Assembly (NCBI GenBank): GCA_017471505.1
Contig: JAFUTC010000006.1
Span: 1-64,000 of the forward strand
Direction of reading: 5' to 3'
Length of the DNA: 64,000 nt
Source of the DNA: Alloprevotella sp.
Lineage (GTDB): Bacteria; Bacteroidota; Bacteroidia; Bacteroidales; Bacteroidaceae
Shown: one piece after another, positions 25,750 through 34,260 of the stretch
How positions within the stretch are numbered: the first letter of the stretch is position 1
How the letters are laid out: every line of letters starts with the position of its first letter
Translations under genes and position numbers: made by a program
Notes under the pieces: generated by a model
What the model was told of the DNA's origin: nothing
The model's input: the letters and a program-made list of their open reading frames with translations, nothing else
Database searches by the model: none

Positions 25750-26896
25750 CTACAGCTGTTCGTATAAATTTCACGGAAATTCGCCGCAAGTCCTCTATAG
25801 CCTCATCAGCCTTGTCGTATAACACTGGCAAAGCGGACAGAGACGGCAAATCATCGCCTACATAAAGCACGCGACTTACTAAATTACAATGGTTTAGAAT
25901 GCTAAGTTGTCGTGAATTATTGTTTTGTGTGGGCGACAATACGCAGTAAAAGTTCTTGCGGAAATTGAGACTGAAGCATGTTCCGTGGAAACTGTTCGTC
26001 ACAACAAAAGTAGCGTGCCGGAATAGATAAACAAACTCAGCCGGTCCTATATTAAACAAATTCACACAACCGGGATGAGTTGCCATCGACTCACTACAAA
26101 TCCGCACCACCGGTATTCCCAACAGTTTGCTGACATGTGCGGCAACCATATTTAGATAAGGTATCGGATGCAGTTCATATACCAGCACGAAGCGTTCAGG
26201 TATTTCAGCGACGCCTCGCTCCACCTGCTCCCAGTCATTTTTATCGAGCAGAAGCGTTGGATCACATACAACAGTTGCTCTCTTTTGGCTTAGTTCCTCA
26301 ACCATCCTTGCTCCCGACTCTTCCCTTACACTTATAGCATCAAAGCCATTCAGACACGCTCCAAACACCGACTGAGCAGCACTTGGAATAGTCGAAACAC
26401 CAAAACTGCTTGCATAAGACATTTTGCGAGAACCCTCGGACGCAAACGTAAGGAAATAGGGGTAGAGCGATACAAAGTTGTAGGGATTCCACACCTGATC
26501 GCTTCCCACACAATAAACATCGTACGATGGTGGGTTCTTATACAACGATGAAATCCTATTGTATTTTTCTTTGGAAAAACGGGTGTTCTCCTGATGAAAC
26601 CGTTTAAACTTATGTGCTCGTTCATCCAGCTTCTTATGAGAAGTCAGTTGTCGGACCCAACGTAAACAGCCTGACAACATTTCCTTCAAACGCAACTTAA
26701 GCGGATATGGGTAAAAGGGGTTTGCAACGGCCTCACGCTTGAATGAAGGGCTTTTGTAATAAGGAAAGTCTATTATCTCGGCATCATATCCCATATTTTG
26801 CATAGCCTTCTGAGTTGCGTATGTCTGCAACTCTGCACCGAAATTGCTCACATCGAAGATGGTAACAATACCTATCGATTTTTTTTCTTCCACCAT
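25736..26896 (-). CDS. Polysaccharide pyruvyl transferase family protein
   Basis: The 386-residue protein has the family features: N-terminal GIVTIFDVSNFGAELQTYAT, VYCVGSDQVWNPYN, KMSYASSFGVSTIP, ISVREESGARMVEEL, VVCDPTLLLDKNDW, and the C-terminal VTNSFHGTCFSLNF. Such enzymes add a pyruvate ketal to sugars, though many members are uncharacterised and may do otherwise. It is the first gene of a three-gene AT-richer operon with a -7 element upstream. Confidence 0.87.
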   Translation of the reverse strand: MVEEKKSIGIVTIFDVSNFGAELQTYATQKAMQNMGYDAEIIDFPYYKSPSFKREAVANPFYPYPLKLRLKEMLSGCLRWVRQLTSHKKLDERAHKFKRFHQENTRFSKEKYNRISSLYKNPPSYDVYCVGSDQVWNPYNFVSLYPYFLTFASEGSRKMSYASSFGVSTIPSAAQSVFGACLNGFDAISVREESGARMVEELSQKRATVVCDPTLLLDKNDWEQVERGVAEIPERFVLVYELHPIPYLNMVAAHVSKLLGIPVVRICSESMATHPGCVNLFNIGPAEFVYLFRHATFVVTNSFHGTCFSLNFRKNFYCVLSPTQNNNSRQLSILNHCNLVSRVLYVGDDLPSLSALPVLYDKADEAIEDLRRISVKFIRTAVDGKD

Positions 26897-26956
26897 AATC
26901 TAAATATCTGGTATCGACCTTTTACCGATGCCGCAACACCAGCATAGTCATTTTTG

Positions 26957-26983
26957 CAAATATAGTCAGACTTTTGACACAAA
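26957..26983 (-). promoter_or_regulatory. Promoter of the pyruvyltransferase operon
   Basis: Minus-strand TTTG (26980-26983), 15 bp, then TATATTTG (26957-26964), 61 bp before the start. Spacing is shorter than usual. Confidence 0.4.
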
Positions 26984-26999
26984 CACCACAGCCTGGCGG

Positions 27000-27467
27000 C
27001 TATTTTTTCCAGAAGCGGGGCGTGATGTCCTCGAAGGTGCCGTCGTCGAGGCGGCGGTAGAGACGCTGGTTGGTGGTGGGTTGGGAAAGCGGGCCGAGGT
27101 GCTTGATAAAGGGCCCAATCTTGATGTAGTCGAATTCGGTGCGCCGGATGGTGGAGGGTAGCCGGAGGCGTCCGCTGTACCACGCCACCTTGAAGCCGGG
27201 GTGGGACGCGTGTATGTACTGGGCCAGCTGCACTACGCTCTGGGGCTCGGCGTCGCCTCCCATGATGGCTATGCAGGTGATGTCGCTGCCGAACTGGCGG
27301 ACAAAGCCGTCGACGGCAGCGGCATCAAGGGGTTCGCCTATGTCCTCCCACAGATACTGGCTGTGGCAGCCCGGGCAGTGGCACGGACAATTGGACACAT
27401 TGATGGCGAGCGTGACTTCGTCGGGAATCTCCTGGAAGACGACGCCCGTATTGACGTACTTGAGCAT
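27000..27467 (-). CDS. nrdG: Anaerobic ribonucleotide reductase activating protein
   Basis: The 155-residue radical SAM enzyme carries CPCHCPGCH near residues 27-35, where the CxxxCxxC cysteines bind a [4Fe-4S] cluster, preceded by VTLAINVSNCP and followed by YLWEDIGEPLD and IAIMGGDAEP. It generates the glycyl radical on NrdD using SAM. It follows nrdD by 17 bp in the same direction. Confidence 0.94.
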   Translation of the reverse strand: MLKYVNTGVVFQEIPDEVTLAINVSNCPCHCPGCHSQYLWEDIGEPLDAAAVDGFVRQFGSDITCIAIMGGDAEPQSVVQLAQYIHASHPGFKVAWYSGRLRLPSTIRRTEFDYIKIGPFIKHLGPLSQPTTNQRLYRRLDDGTFEDITPRFWKK

Positions 27468-27484
27468 AGGTTCCTGCCGGCGGA

Positions 27485-29581
27485 TTATTTGGCCGAGGCG
27501 TAGTAGCGGCGGGCAGCCTCTTCCTGACGGGCCTGCGAGAAGTTGCTCACGCGCTTCAGATAGCCTATGATACGGGTCATGTAGTCAACGTTGTGCGAAT
27601 GGCAGTGGGGGCACTCCTTCAGGTAGCGCTTGTCGATGTGTCCGCAGTCGTTGCAAATGGTGTTGGGGATGTTGAAGGTGAAGTAGTTGCACCCCTCCTT
27701 GGCGGCCACGTGGAGCAACTGCAGGTATTGCTGCTTGCTCAGGTGTTCCTCGAGGTTCATGTGCAGGGCCGAGCCGCCGGTAAGGTGCTCGATGTAGGGG
27801 GCGCCGTGAAGCTTGAACTTGTCGATGATGTTGAGCGAATCGTCCTCGACGACGTAGAAATAGGAGTTGTAGCAGTCGCGCGGCACGAAGTAGCCGTCTT
27901 CGCGGTCCCACTTGGCGTGCTTGACGCCTACGTTCTCGGCCGGAATCATCTCGCAGTTGAACATGACCTCCTTGGTGCGGTACTGCTTGTTGTATTTCTC
28001 AATCAGTCCGAGGATGCCCTGCACGAACTGTTTGTATTCGTCGTTGGGCGTAATCTTCAGACCCATGAATTCGGCGGCCTCGACGAGTCCGTTGATACCG
28101 ATGGTCAGGTATTGGCGGGCGATGTTGATGTAGCCGGCGTCGAAGAGCGGCAGCATGCCGTGGGCTTGCAGTTCCTTGAGGTTTTCGTTGTAGGCGAGTT
28201 GCACCTTGTGGCAGAGGTCGATGATGCCGCCGAGGTATTCCAGGTAGTCAATCTTATGGTTGACGGCATACTGGATGCAGCGGTTGAGGTTGATGGTCAG
28301 CACGCTCTTCGAACCGGTCGACACGCCGCCGGCTCCGAGGGTGTAGCTGAATCCGTTGTCGGTGATTTCGTTGCGCAGGCGGCAGCACGAACTGAGCGAG
28401 TCGGCGTTGTCGCTCATGTAGGTGAAGAACGAGTGGCCTTCCGAATACATTTCTGCGGTGAAGTCGCCCCATTCCTTGTCCATGGGCTCGCCGTCCTTGT
28501 CGACCAGTAGCGCCATCGTCTCTACGGGGAACGTCAGAAGGGTCTTCGTGCGCTCTTTATTGAACCATTTCATGAAGCGTTTCTGCAGCCACGACAGGCC
28601 TTCCCAGTCGGGTTTCGTGCCGTCGGGGAAATAGAATTCGCCGAATATGCTCTCGAAATAGTAGCGGTCGTAGTAGGCCACGTTCCAGAACACGGCCTGA
28701 TAGTTGCGGGCGCCGGTGGGCTGGTTGAGCGTATATACAATCTGCTCGAAGCAGTCGGTGATAACTTTGTCGAGGGTGCGTTTCTTCAGGCTGAGGTCGA
28801 CCACCTCGTCGGCACGCTTGTAGTAGTCCCACCCATAGTCCTTTCCGATGAAATAGTTGAGATACATCAGGAATTCCGGCGTGGCGCAGGCTCCGGAGAG
28901 CATGCTCGACACCATGAACACCATGTTGGCAAATCCGCCGCAGAAGCTCTTCAGGTTCGTCGGGGCTGTCGAGTTGCCGCCGATGGACATGGTGCCGCCG
29001 ATGAGCCACGGATACATCGTGATGGAGGCGCAATAGTTGGCCAGGCTTGTCTCGTCGTTCTTGTAGATGAAGTGGTGGGTCAGCTTGTCTATATACTCGT
29101 TGGCCAGCTGCTTGCCGTACATCTTCTTGATGCGGTCGGTGAGCAGGCGGCGGTTCAGGCGGATGAAGTTCTGCTTAGGCAGCTCGCTGATGAGCGTGGC
29201 AATGTTCTTGTGCTCTACGTTGGCGTTGGCGTCGAACTTCGAGCCGCTCGCGGCGTTCACCGACTCTACGTAGTCGGAAAGGAACTGCAGCTTGGCCAGC
29301 GTGTCGCGGTCCTCGCTGTGCTGCTGTCGATAGAGGATGAACGACTTGGCCACCGAATAGTGTCCTTCGCGCATCAGCGCTTCTTCGACCTGGTTCTGGA
29401 TATCCTCGACGGTGATATTGTCGTGGATGTCGAGGTGGCTGATTACTTTGGAGATGGTGTCGAGACCATAGGGTTCGCCGACACTTTCGAAGGCCTTGAC
29501 GATGGCGTTCATGATTTTGTCGAGCGAAAAGCGGTCGGACGAACCGTCGCGTTTGCTGATGACGAAGTTTTTGATTTCCAT
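27485..29581 (-). CDS. nrdD: Anaerobic ribonucleoside-triphosphate reductase
   Basis: Starting at MEIKNFVISKRDGSSDRF, the product is 698 residues. Residues about 3-95 are an ATP-cone allosteric domain. The catalytic barrel includes GGNSTAPTNLKSFCGGFANM and NQPTGARNYQAVFWNV. The C-terminus has the structural zinc site CNDCG and CPHCHS and the glycyl-radical segment RIIGYLKRVSNFS with Gly673 as the likely radical site. It reduces NTPs to dNTPs without oxygen, usually with formate as reductant. An oxygen-sensitive enzyme of this kind fits an obligate or facultative anaerobe. Confidence 0.95.
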   Translation of the reverse strand: MEIKNFVISKRDGSSDRFSLDKIMNAIVKAFESVGEPYGLDTISKVISHLDIHDNITVEDIQNQVEEALMREGHYSVAKSFILYRQQHSEDRDTLAKLQFLSDYVESVNAASGSKFDANANVEHKNIATLISELPKQNFIRLNRRLLTDRIKKMYGKQLANEYIDKLTHHFIYKNDETSLANYCASITMYPWLIGGTMSIGGNSTAPTNLKSFCGGFANMVFMVSSMLSGACATPEFLMYLNYFIGKDYGWDYYKRADEVVDLSLKKRTLDKVITDCFEQIVYTLNQPTGARNYQAVFWNVAYYDRYYFESIFGEFYFPDGTKPDWEGLSWLQKRFMKWFNKERTKTLLTFPVETMALLVDKDGEPMDKEWGDFTAEMYSEGHSFFTYMSDNADSLSSCCRLRNEITDNGFSYTLGAGGVSTGSKSVLTINLNRCIQYAVNHKIDYLEYLGGIIDLCHKVQLAYNENLKELQAHGMLPLFDAGYINIARQYLTIGINGLVEAAEFMGLKITPNDEYKQFVQGILGLIEKYNKQYRTKEVMFNCEMIPAENVGVKHAKWDREDGYFVPRDCYNSYFYVVEDDSLNIIDKFKLHGAPYIEHLTGGSALHMNLEEHLSKQQYLQLLHVAAKEGCNYFTFNIPNTICNDCGHIDKRYLKECPHCHSHNVDYMTRIIGYLKRVSNFSQARQEEAARRYYASAK

Positions 29582-29685
29582 GCGATGACGAGAATTTATG
29601 GGTTGAACGGGGTTGATAATGCTTGATTGATATAACAAAATGGAAGGCCTTTACCTGATAATAAAAGCCTGCCATCTCTATATAC

Positions 29686-29717
29686 CCAAAAAGTTTTTGG
29701 AGGTTTTGGCAAAACTA
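29686..29717 (-). promoter_or_regulatory. Palindromes overlapping a -7 element upstream of nrdD
   Basis: The 303-bp gap 29582-29884 contains no gene. Two perfect palindromes lie side by side: CCAAAAAGTTTTTGG (29686-29700) and GTTTTGGCAAAAC (29703-29715). The second overlaps minus-strand TAGTTTTG (29710-29717), a -7 match. They look like operator sites for nrdDG control. The leader also holds an AGGC...GCCT hairpin near 29645-29670. Confidence 0.4.
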
Positions 29718-29831
29718 ATAAAAAACGCTGGCTTATATACCATAATGCGACAAACTTTTTTTCGGAATTTTTGCATCTTTTTTCTTAGCCGTTATATATG
29801 AAACACTTACGTGTCAAAATACGGCATAAAG

Positions 29832-29867
29832 AAACCGACGGAGCATCCGCAGGACGTCCGTCGGTTT
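29832..29867 (-). terminator. Terminator of the fucose permease gene
   Basis: AAACCGACGGA (29832-29842) pairs perfectly with 29857-29867 over a 14-base loop, 18 bp after the permease stop. Confidence 0.7.
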
Positions 29868-29884
29868 GTCTGTCGGCCTGTTGG

Positions 29885-31282
29885 CTACTGCTGTGTGCGC
29901 GAGGTGCGTAGTGCCGACCATCCGTAGGCCGCAACCACCAGGAAGCAGATTAGCGGCAGCACGAACGAGGCGTTCTCGGCCGGCCAGTCGATAACCTGCT
30001 TGAGGTCGATGATCTGAGCCTGCAACATCGGAAGAACGGCCCCGCCGAGAATGGCCATGATAAGGCCGGCGGCTCCGAACTTGGCATCTTCGCCCATGCC
30101 TTCGAGGGCTATTCCGTAGATAGTGGGGAACATCAGCGACATGCAGCCGCTCACCAGCACCAGGCAATAGAGTCCTTCGATGCCTGTCAGTTCAATCACG
30201 CCGACGGTCAGCAGTGCGCCCAGCAAGGCAAAGGCCACGAGCAGGCGCGACGGACGTATGTATTTCATCAGCCATGTAGCCAGGAAGCGGGAACTTATGA
30301 ACAGCACCATGGCTATGATGTTGCAGAACTGCGACAGCACCTCGGCGTCGCGCTCAGCCAGCAATCCGCCCGCAAGCGTGTGGTCGGACAGCTGAAGCGC
30401 GTTGTTGAGGGCGTTGAACATGTCGCACAGGAAGACGGGAGCCCCTTGTGTGGTGAAGATGCGCGTGCCATACTGTATGATGTAGGTCCAGCACATGATT
30501 TGCACGCCCACGTAGAAGAACTGCGCTATCACACCGGTCCAATAGCGCTTTCGGCGGAGCAGGCGCTTGATGGTGGGCACGAAGTCGATGCTTCCCGACG
30601 TGTCGCTCATACGCGGCATTTTCGCAAAGAAGATAATCAGGAACAGTATGGTTATGACGACGCCCACGGCCATGTAGGGCGAAATCAGAATCTGAAGGTC
30701 GTGCTCCTTGACGGCGTTGAAAGTGGCTTCGTCCATAAGGGCGCGCTGGGCCGTGTCGCTCGGGTCGAGCCGCGCCTGTATGAAAGCCATGGCGCAAAAC
30801 ATGCCCATGATGCTTCCCAACGGGTTGAAGCACTGCGCAAAGTTCAGACGGCGCGTCGCACTGCTGGCTTCGCCCATCGACAGTATGTAGGGATTGCAGC
30901 TGGTCTCCAGAAACGACAGGCCGCAGGTCATTACCAGATAGGCCACCAGGAAAAAGCCGAACTCGCCCAGTGCCTTGGCCGGAAAGAACAGGAAGGCGCC
31001 CACGGCATACAGGGCCAGGCCCACCAGCACGCCGGCTTTGAAACTGAACTTTCTGATGAACATGGCGGCGGGCAAGGCCATCAGGAAATAGCCTCCGTAG
31101 AAGGCCACCTGAACCCAGGTGCCTCCCGACACGTCCATACGGAAGATTTTCGAAAAGGCCTTTACCATGGGGTTCGTAATGTCGTTGGCAAATCCCCAGA
31201 GGGCAAAACAGGTGGTGACGAGCAGGAAGGAAAGCAGATAGCTTGTCCCGTTCTTCACAAAAATAGAGTTGCGTGTGCGCAT
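29885..31282 (-). CDS. fucP: L-fucose:H+ symporter family permease
   Basis: Starting at MRTRNSIFVKNGTSY, the product is 465 residues with 12 predicted membrane segments. FucP signatures include LVTTCFALWGFANDITNPMV, GTWVQVAFYGGYFLMALPA, SFLETSCNPYILSMG, RLNFAQCFNPLGSIMG, and MFPTIYGIALEGMGEDAKFGAAGLI in pieces. Family members take up L-fucose, glucose/galactose or N-acetylglucosamine with protons, so the exact sugar is unsure. No fucose catabolic genes lie nearby. A strong promoter is visible upstream. Confidence 0.87.
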   Translation of the reverse strand: MRTRNSIFVKNGTSYLLSFLLVTTCFALWGFANDITNPMVKAFSKIFRMDVSGGTWVQVAFYGGYFLMALPAAMFIRKFSFKAGVLVGLALYAVGAFLFFPAKALGEFGFFLVAYLVMTCGLSFLETSCNPYILSMGEASSATRRLNFAQCFNPLGSIMGMFCAMAFIQARLDPSDTAQRALMDEATFNAVKEHDLQILISPYMAVGVVITILFLIIFFAKMPRMSDTSGSIDFVPTIKRLLRRKRYWTGVIAQFFYVGVQIMCWTYIIQYGTRIFTTQGAPVFLCDMFNALNNALQLSDHTLAGGLLAERDAEVLSQFCNIIAMVLFISSRFLATWLMKYIRPSRLLVAFALLGALLTVGVIELTGIEGLYCLVLVSGCMSLMFPTIYGIALEGMGEDAKFGAAGLIMAILGGAVLPMLQAQIIDLKQVIDWPAENASFVLPLICFLVVAAYGWSALRTSRTQQ

Positions 31283-31343
31283 AGCAAGATGGATGTTGAG
31301 GTTCGTGTTTTTCACAAGTGCAGAGCCCGAAGGTTCCACCGTG

Positions 31344-31375
31344 CAAATATATACCTAATTTCTTCGGTGTCCAAA
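31344..31375 (-). promoter_or_regulatory. Promoter of fucP
   Basis: Minus-strand TTTG (31372-31375), 20 bp, then TATATTTG (31344-31351): an ideal Bacteroidetes promoter, about 62 bp before the start codon. Confidence 0.65.
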
Positions 31376-31403
31376 CGATGCCCTCCCAAATGCCCTGCGG
31401 CCC

Positions 31404-31490
31404 CACCTTGCATAATGCGGCCGCAAAACGCCATTATGCCGCACGGAAATTGCATTATGCAATCGCCCAATTGCATAATGCGGCAGACGC
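31404..31490. repeat. 21-bp phased palindrome array, copy 2 (4 cores)
   Basis: Cores CATAAT, CATTAT, CATTAT and CATAAT start at 31411, 31432, 31453 and 31474. The first two can pair as GCATAATG with CATTATGC. It lies in the divergent gap between fucP and rpoN, between the two promoters. Confidence 0.85.
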
Positions 31491-31537
31491 AGCGTACATA
31501 TTGTGCGGCTGTGCGGCTGCGTGTGAAAAATTATTGC

Positions 31538-31545
31538 TATCTTTG
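31538..31545 (+). promoter_or_regulatory. -7 element of rpoN
   Basis: TATCTTTG fits TAnnTTTG and lies 12 bp before the rpoN start, implying a nearly leaderless mRNA. No -33 was recognised. Confidence 0.45.
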
Positions 31546-31556
31546 GCGGTAGAACC

Positions 31557-33044
31557 ATGGCACAGGAATTCAAACAGGACATAAGGCAAGAGCAGAAACT
31601 CGAGCAGGTGCAGCAACTTTCCATCACGCAGGTGGCGCTGGCCCATATCGTCGAGTTGCCGCTGATGGACTTCGAGGATCGCGTGCGTACGGAACTGGAG
31701 GCCAACGAGGCACTCGAGGAACGCATCAGCGACGAGTTTCCCGACGACCCTATGGACGGCATCGGCGCCGACGGCGAGGCGACCGACACCTACGAGTCTG
31801 CATCGCCCGAACAGGATGCCGTGGCCGACTATGCCTCGCCCGACGACATCCCCGACTATCTGCTCCGCCGGCAAGGCGAGCGCGAGGCCCGCGAGGTGCA
31901 GATATCGGCACGCGGAAATGCCCTCGACAGCCTCTACAACCAGATGGGCGAATTGTCGCTCACCGACACCGAGCAACAAGTGCTGGCCTACCTGATTGGC
32001 AGCCTCGATGCCGACGGCTACCTGCGCAAGGACCTCTACGTGCTGCAGGATGAGATGGAACTCTACCACGGCATCGTGGCCTCGCACGACGAAATTGCCC
32101 GCATGCTCGAGGTGCTCCAGTCGTTCGACCCCCGCGGCATCGGCGCACACGACCTGCAAGAGTGCCTGCACCTGCAACTGGCCGACCCCGAACTCCATTC
32201 GCCGTGGAAGCAGAAGGCACTCGAACTGGTCGACCACTGTTTCCGCGACTACACGCTCCGCCACCGCGACGTGGTGCAGCGCCGGCTGCGGCTCTCCGAC
32301 GACGACTTCGAACAGGTGGAGCACCTGCTGCGCAGGCTCAATCCCCGCCCCGGCGGAAGCCTCAACGCCAACGCCTCCGACGACGCGCCCACCATCGTGC
32401 CCGACTTCTACGTCAGCATCGACGACGACGGAAACATCGGCGTCAGCCTGAACCAGGGCGAGGTGCCGCTACTCAACGTGAGCCGCTCCTACCGTAACCT
32501 GCTCAGCGAATACGGCGGCAAGGGGAAAAAACTGTCGCCCAGCCAGCAGGACGCCTACCTCTACGCCCGCAAGAAGGTCAACGACGCCCAGTTCTTCATC
32601 GAACTCGTGCGCCGCCGCCACCAGACGCTGCTCAGCGTAATGCACGCCATCGCCCACATACAGCAGGCGTTCTTCCTCAACGACGACGACGAGAATATGC
32701 TCGTGCCGATGGTGCTCAAAGACGTGGCCGAGCGCGCCGGCGTAGCCGTATCGACCGTCAGCCGCGTCACGTCGAACAAATACTGCGAGACGCCCTACGG
32801 CATCTACCCGCTCAAGCATTTCTTCTCGAAACTCTTCACCGCCGACAACGGCGAAGAACTCTCGGCCCGCCGTGCCAAGGCCGCCCTGCGCACGCTCATC
32901 GAGGCCGAGAACAAGCGCCGGCCGCTCTCCGACGAGGCGCTGGCCGCACAACTGGCTCAGCAGGGACTGCCCATCAGCCGCCGAACCGTGGCCAAGTATC
33001 GCGAACAAATGGGACTGCCGAAGAGCACGCTCCGAAAACAATAG
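31557..33044 (+). CDS. rpoN: RNA polymerase sigma-54 factor
   Basis: The 495-residue protein shows sigma-54 architecture: a Gln/Leu-rich activator-interacting region I (QEQKLEQVQQLSITQVALAHIVELP), an acidic region II (about 55-110), the core-binding domain (LTDTEQQVLAYLIGSLDADGYL, SFDPRGIGAHDLQECL), the DNA-binding HTH (AERAGVAVSTVSRVTSNKYCETPYG, in two parts), and the C-terminal RpoN box SRRTVAKYRE. It directs activator-dependent transcription from -24/-12 promoters. No sigma-54 activator gene lies in the window. Confidence 0.96.
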   Translation: MAQEFKQDIRQEQKLEQVQQLSITQVALAHIVELPLMDFEDRVRTELEANEALEERISDEFPDDPMDGIGADGEATDTYESASPEQDAVADYASPDDIPDYLLRRQGEREAREVQISARGNALDSLYNQMGELSLTDTEQQVLAYLIGSLDADGYLRKDLYVLQDEMELYHGIVASHDEIARMLEVLQSFDPRGIGAHDLQECLHLQLADPELHSPWKQKALELVDHCFRDYTLRHRDVVQRRLRLSDDDFEQVEHLLRRLNPRPGGSLNANASDDAPTIVPDFYVSIDDDGNIGVSLNQGEVPLLNVSRSYRNLLSEYGGKGKKLSPSQQDAYLYARKKVNDAQFFIELVRRRHQTLLSVMHAIAHIQQAFFLNDDDENMLVPMVLKDVAERAGVAVSTVSRVTSNKYCETPYGIYPLKHFFSKLFTADNGEELSARRAKAALRTLIEAENKRRPLSDEALAAQLAQQGLPISRRTVAKYREQMGLPKSTLRKQ

Positions 33045-33055
33045 CACCGCCTCCC

Positions 33056-33673
33056 ATGAGAAACCACATCATCGTTCTCGCAGCGCAAACCGTCTCGCTC
33101 GTATTCCAGCCGTTCTACATGCCCGTGGTGGCATTCGCCTCGCTGCTCACGCTGACCTACCTGAACAGCATGCGTCTGGCCGACAAACTGTTTCTGCTCC
33201 TCGTCATCTACGGTTTCACGGTGCTCATACCCCGGCTCTGCATCCTCGTCTATCGCCACGGCCGCAACCTCACGCGCACCGACATGAACCGCCGCGAAAA
33301 CCGCACGGTGCCCTATATGGTCACCCTCGCGGCCTATGTGCTGCTCGCGGCTCTGCTCTCCTACATCCACATGCCCCGCTTCGCCATGGTCATACTCATC
33401 GTGGCCATCGCGCTCAACATAGTATGCCTCGCCCTTAACACCCGCTTCAAGATCAGCACCCACGCCGTGGGAGCCGGAGCGCTTACGGGCCTGGTCGTCG
33501 TCTATTCGCTCCTGTTCCAGTTCAGCCTCACGCCGTGGCTCTGCCTGAGCCTGCTCATCTGCGGCATGGTGGGGTCGGCCCGGCTCCTGCTGCGGCAGCA
33601 CACGCTCGCCGAGGTGGCCGCGGGCACCCTGCTCGGCTTCGTCGGTGGCATGGCAGCCCTGTTCATCGTATAA
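33056..33673 (+). CDS. PAP2-like membrane phosphatase family protein
   Basis: The 205-residue protein has five to six hydrophobic segments and degenerate PAP2 motifs: [24 protein letters not shown] and [18 protein letters not shown], the last resembling the SRxxxxxHxxxD motif but with Glu at the final acidic position. It may dephosphorylate lipid phosphates in the membrane. It follows rpoN by 11 bp and precedes purE by 22 bp, so these may form one transcript. Confidence 0.75.
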   Translation: MRNHIIVLAAQTVSLVFQPFYMPVVAFASLLTLTYLNSMRLADKLFLLLVIYGFTVLIPRLCILVYRHGRNLTRTDMNRRENRTVPYMVTLAAYVLLAALLSYIHMPRFAMVILIVAIALNIVCLALNTRFKISTHAVGAGALTGLVVVYSLLFQFSLTPWLCLSLLICGMVGSARLLLRQHTLAEVAAGTLLGFVGGMAALFIV

Positions 33674-33695
33674 CCATCATCACACACATAGATTT

Positions 33696-34202
33696 ATGCA
33701 ACCACTCGTCAGCATCATCATGGGCAGCACCAGCGACATGCCCGTGGCCGACAAGGCCGCCCAAACACTCGACCAACTACACGTCCCGTTTGAAATCATC
33801 GCCCTCAGCGCCCACCGCACACCGAGCGAGGTCGAAGAGTTTGCCACCCGCGCCGCCGAGCGAGGCATCGGCGTAGTCATCGCTATCGCCGGCATGGCTG
33901 CCGCACTGCCCGGCGTCATCGCCGCCAACACCCCGGTGCCCGTCATAGGCGTGCCCGTCAAGGGAATGCTCGACGGACTCGATGCCCTGCTGTCCATCGT
34001 CCAGATGCCGCCGGGCGTGCCCGTGGCCACCGTAGGCATCAATGCCGGAAACAATGCCGCACTGCTCGCCGCCCAGATTCTGGCACCGCAGCACAGCGAC
34101 ATCGCCCTGCGACTGGCTGAATATCGCAGCCAACTCAACCTGAAAATCGTGAAGGCCAACGAAGCGCTCCGCGAAGAACGCTATGCCTTCAAGACCAACT
34201 AA
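33696..34202 (+). CDS. purE: N5-carboxyaminoimidazole ribonucleotide mutase
   Basis: Starting at [20 protein letters not shown], the product is 168 residues, the usual PurE size. The signatures [57 protein letters not shown] and [16 protein letters not shown] are all present. It converts N5-CAIR to CAIR in purine synthesis; being single-domain, it is probably class I, working with a PurK elsewhere. It is followed by ispG after 58 bp. Confidence 0.95.
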   Translation: MQPLVSIIMGSTSDMPVADKAAQTLDQLHVPFEIIALSAHRTPSEVEEFATRAAERGIGVVIAIAGMAAALPGVIAANTPVPVIGVPVKGMLDGLDALLSIVQMPPGVPVATVGINAGNNAALLAAQILAPQHSDIALRLAEYRSQLNLKIVKANEALREERYAFKTN

Positions 34203-34260
34203 CCCCGCACCCCGCCACACCATAGGCTTCGCGCAACAATCCCCACCTATCCGTCAGCAG

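Noticed and set aside
29741-29750. Single CATAATGCGA near nrdD as a seventh array
   Set aside because: No second core at plus or minus 21 bp; one core alone is expected by chance in AT-rich DNA.
32162-32497. 111-codon frame inside rpoN
   Set aside because: Arg/Pro/Ala-rich shadow in another frame of a well-recognised sigma-54 gene.
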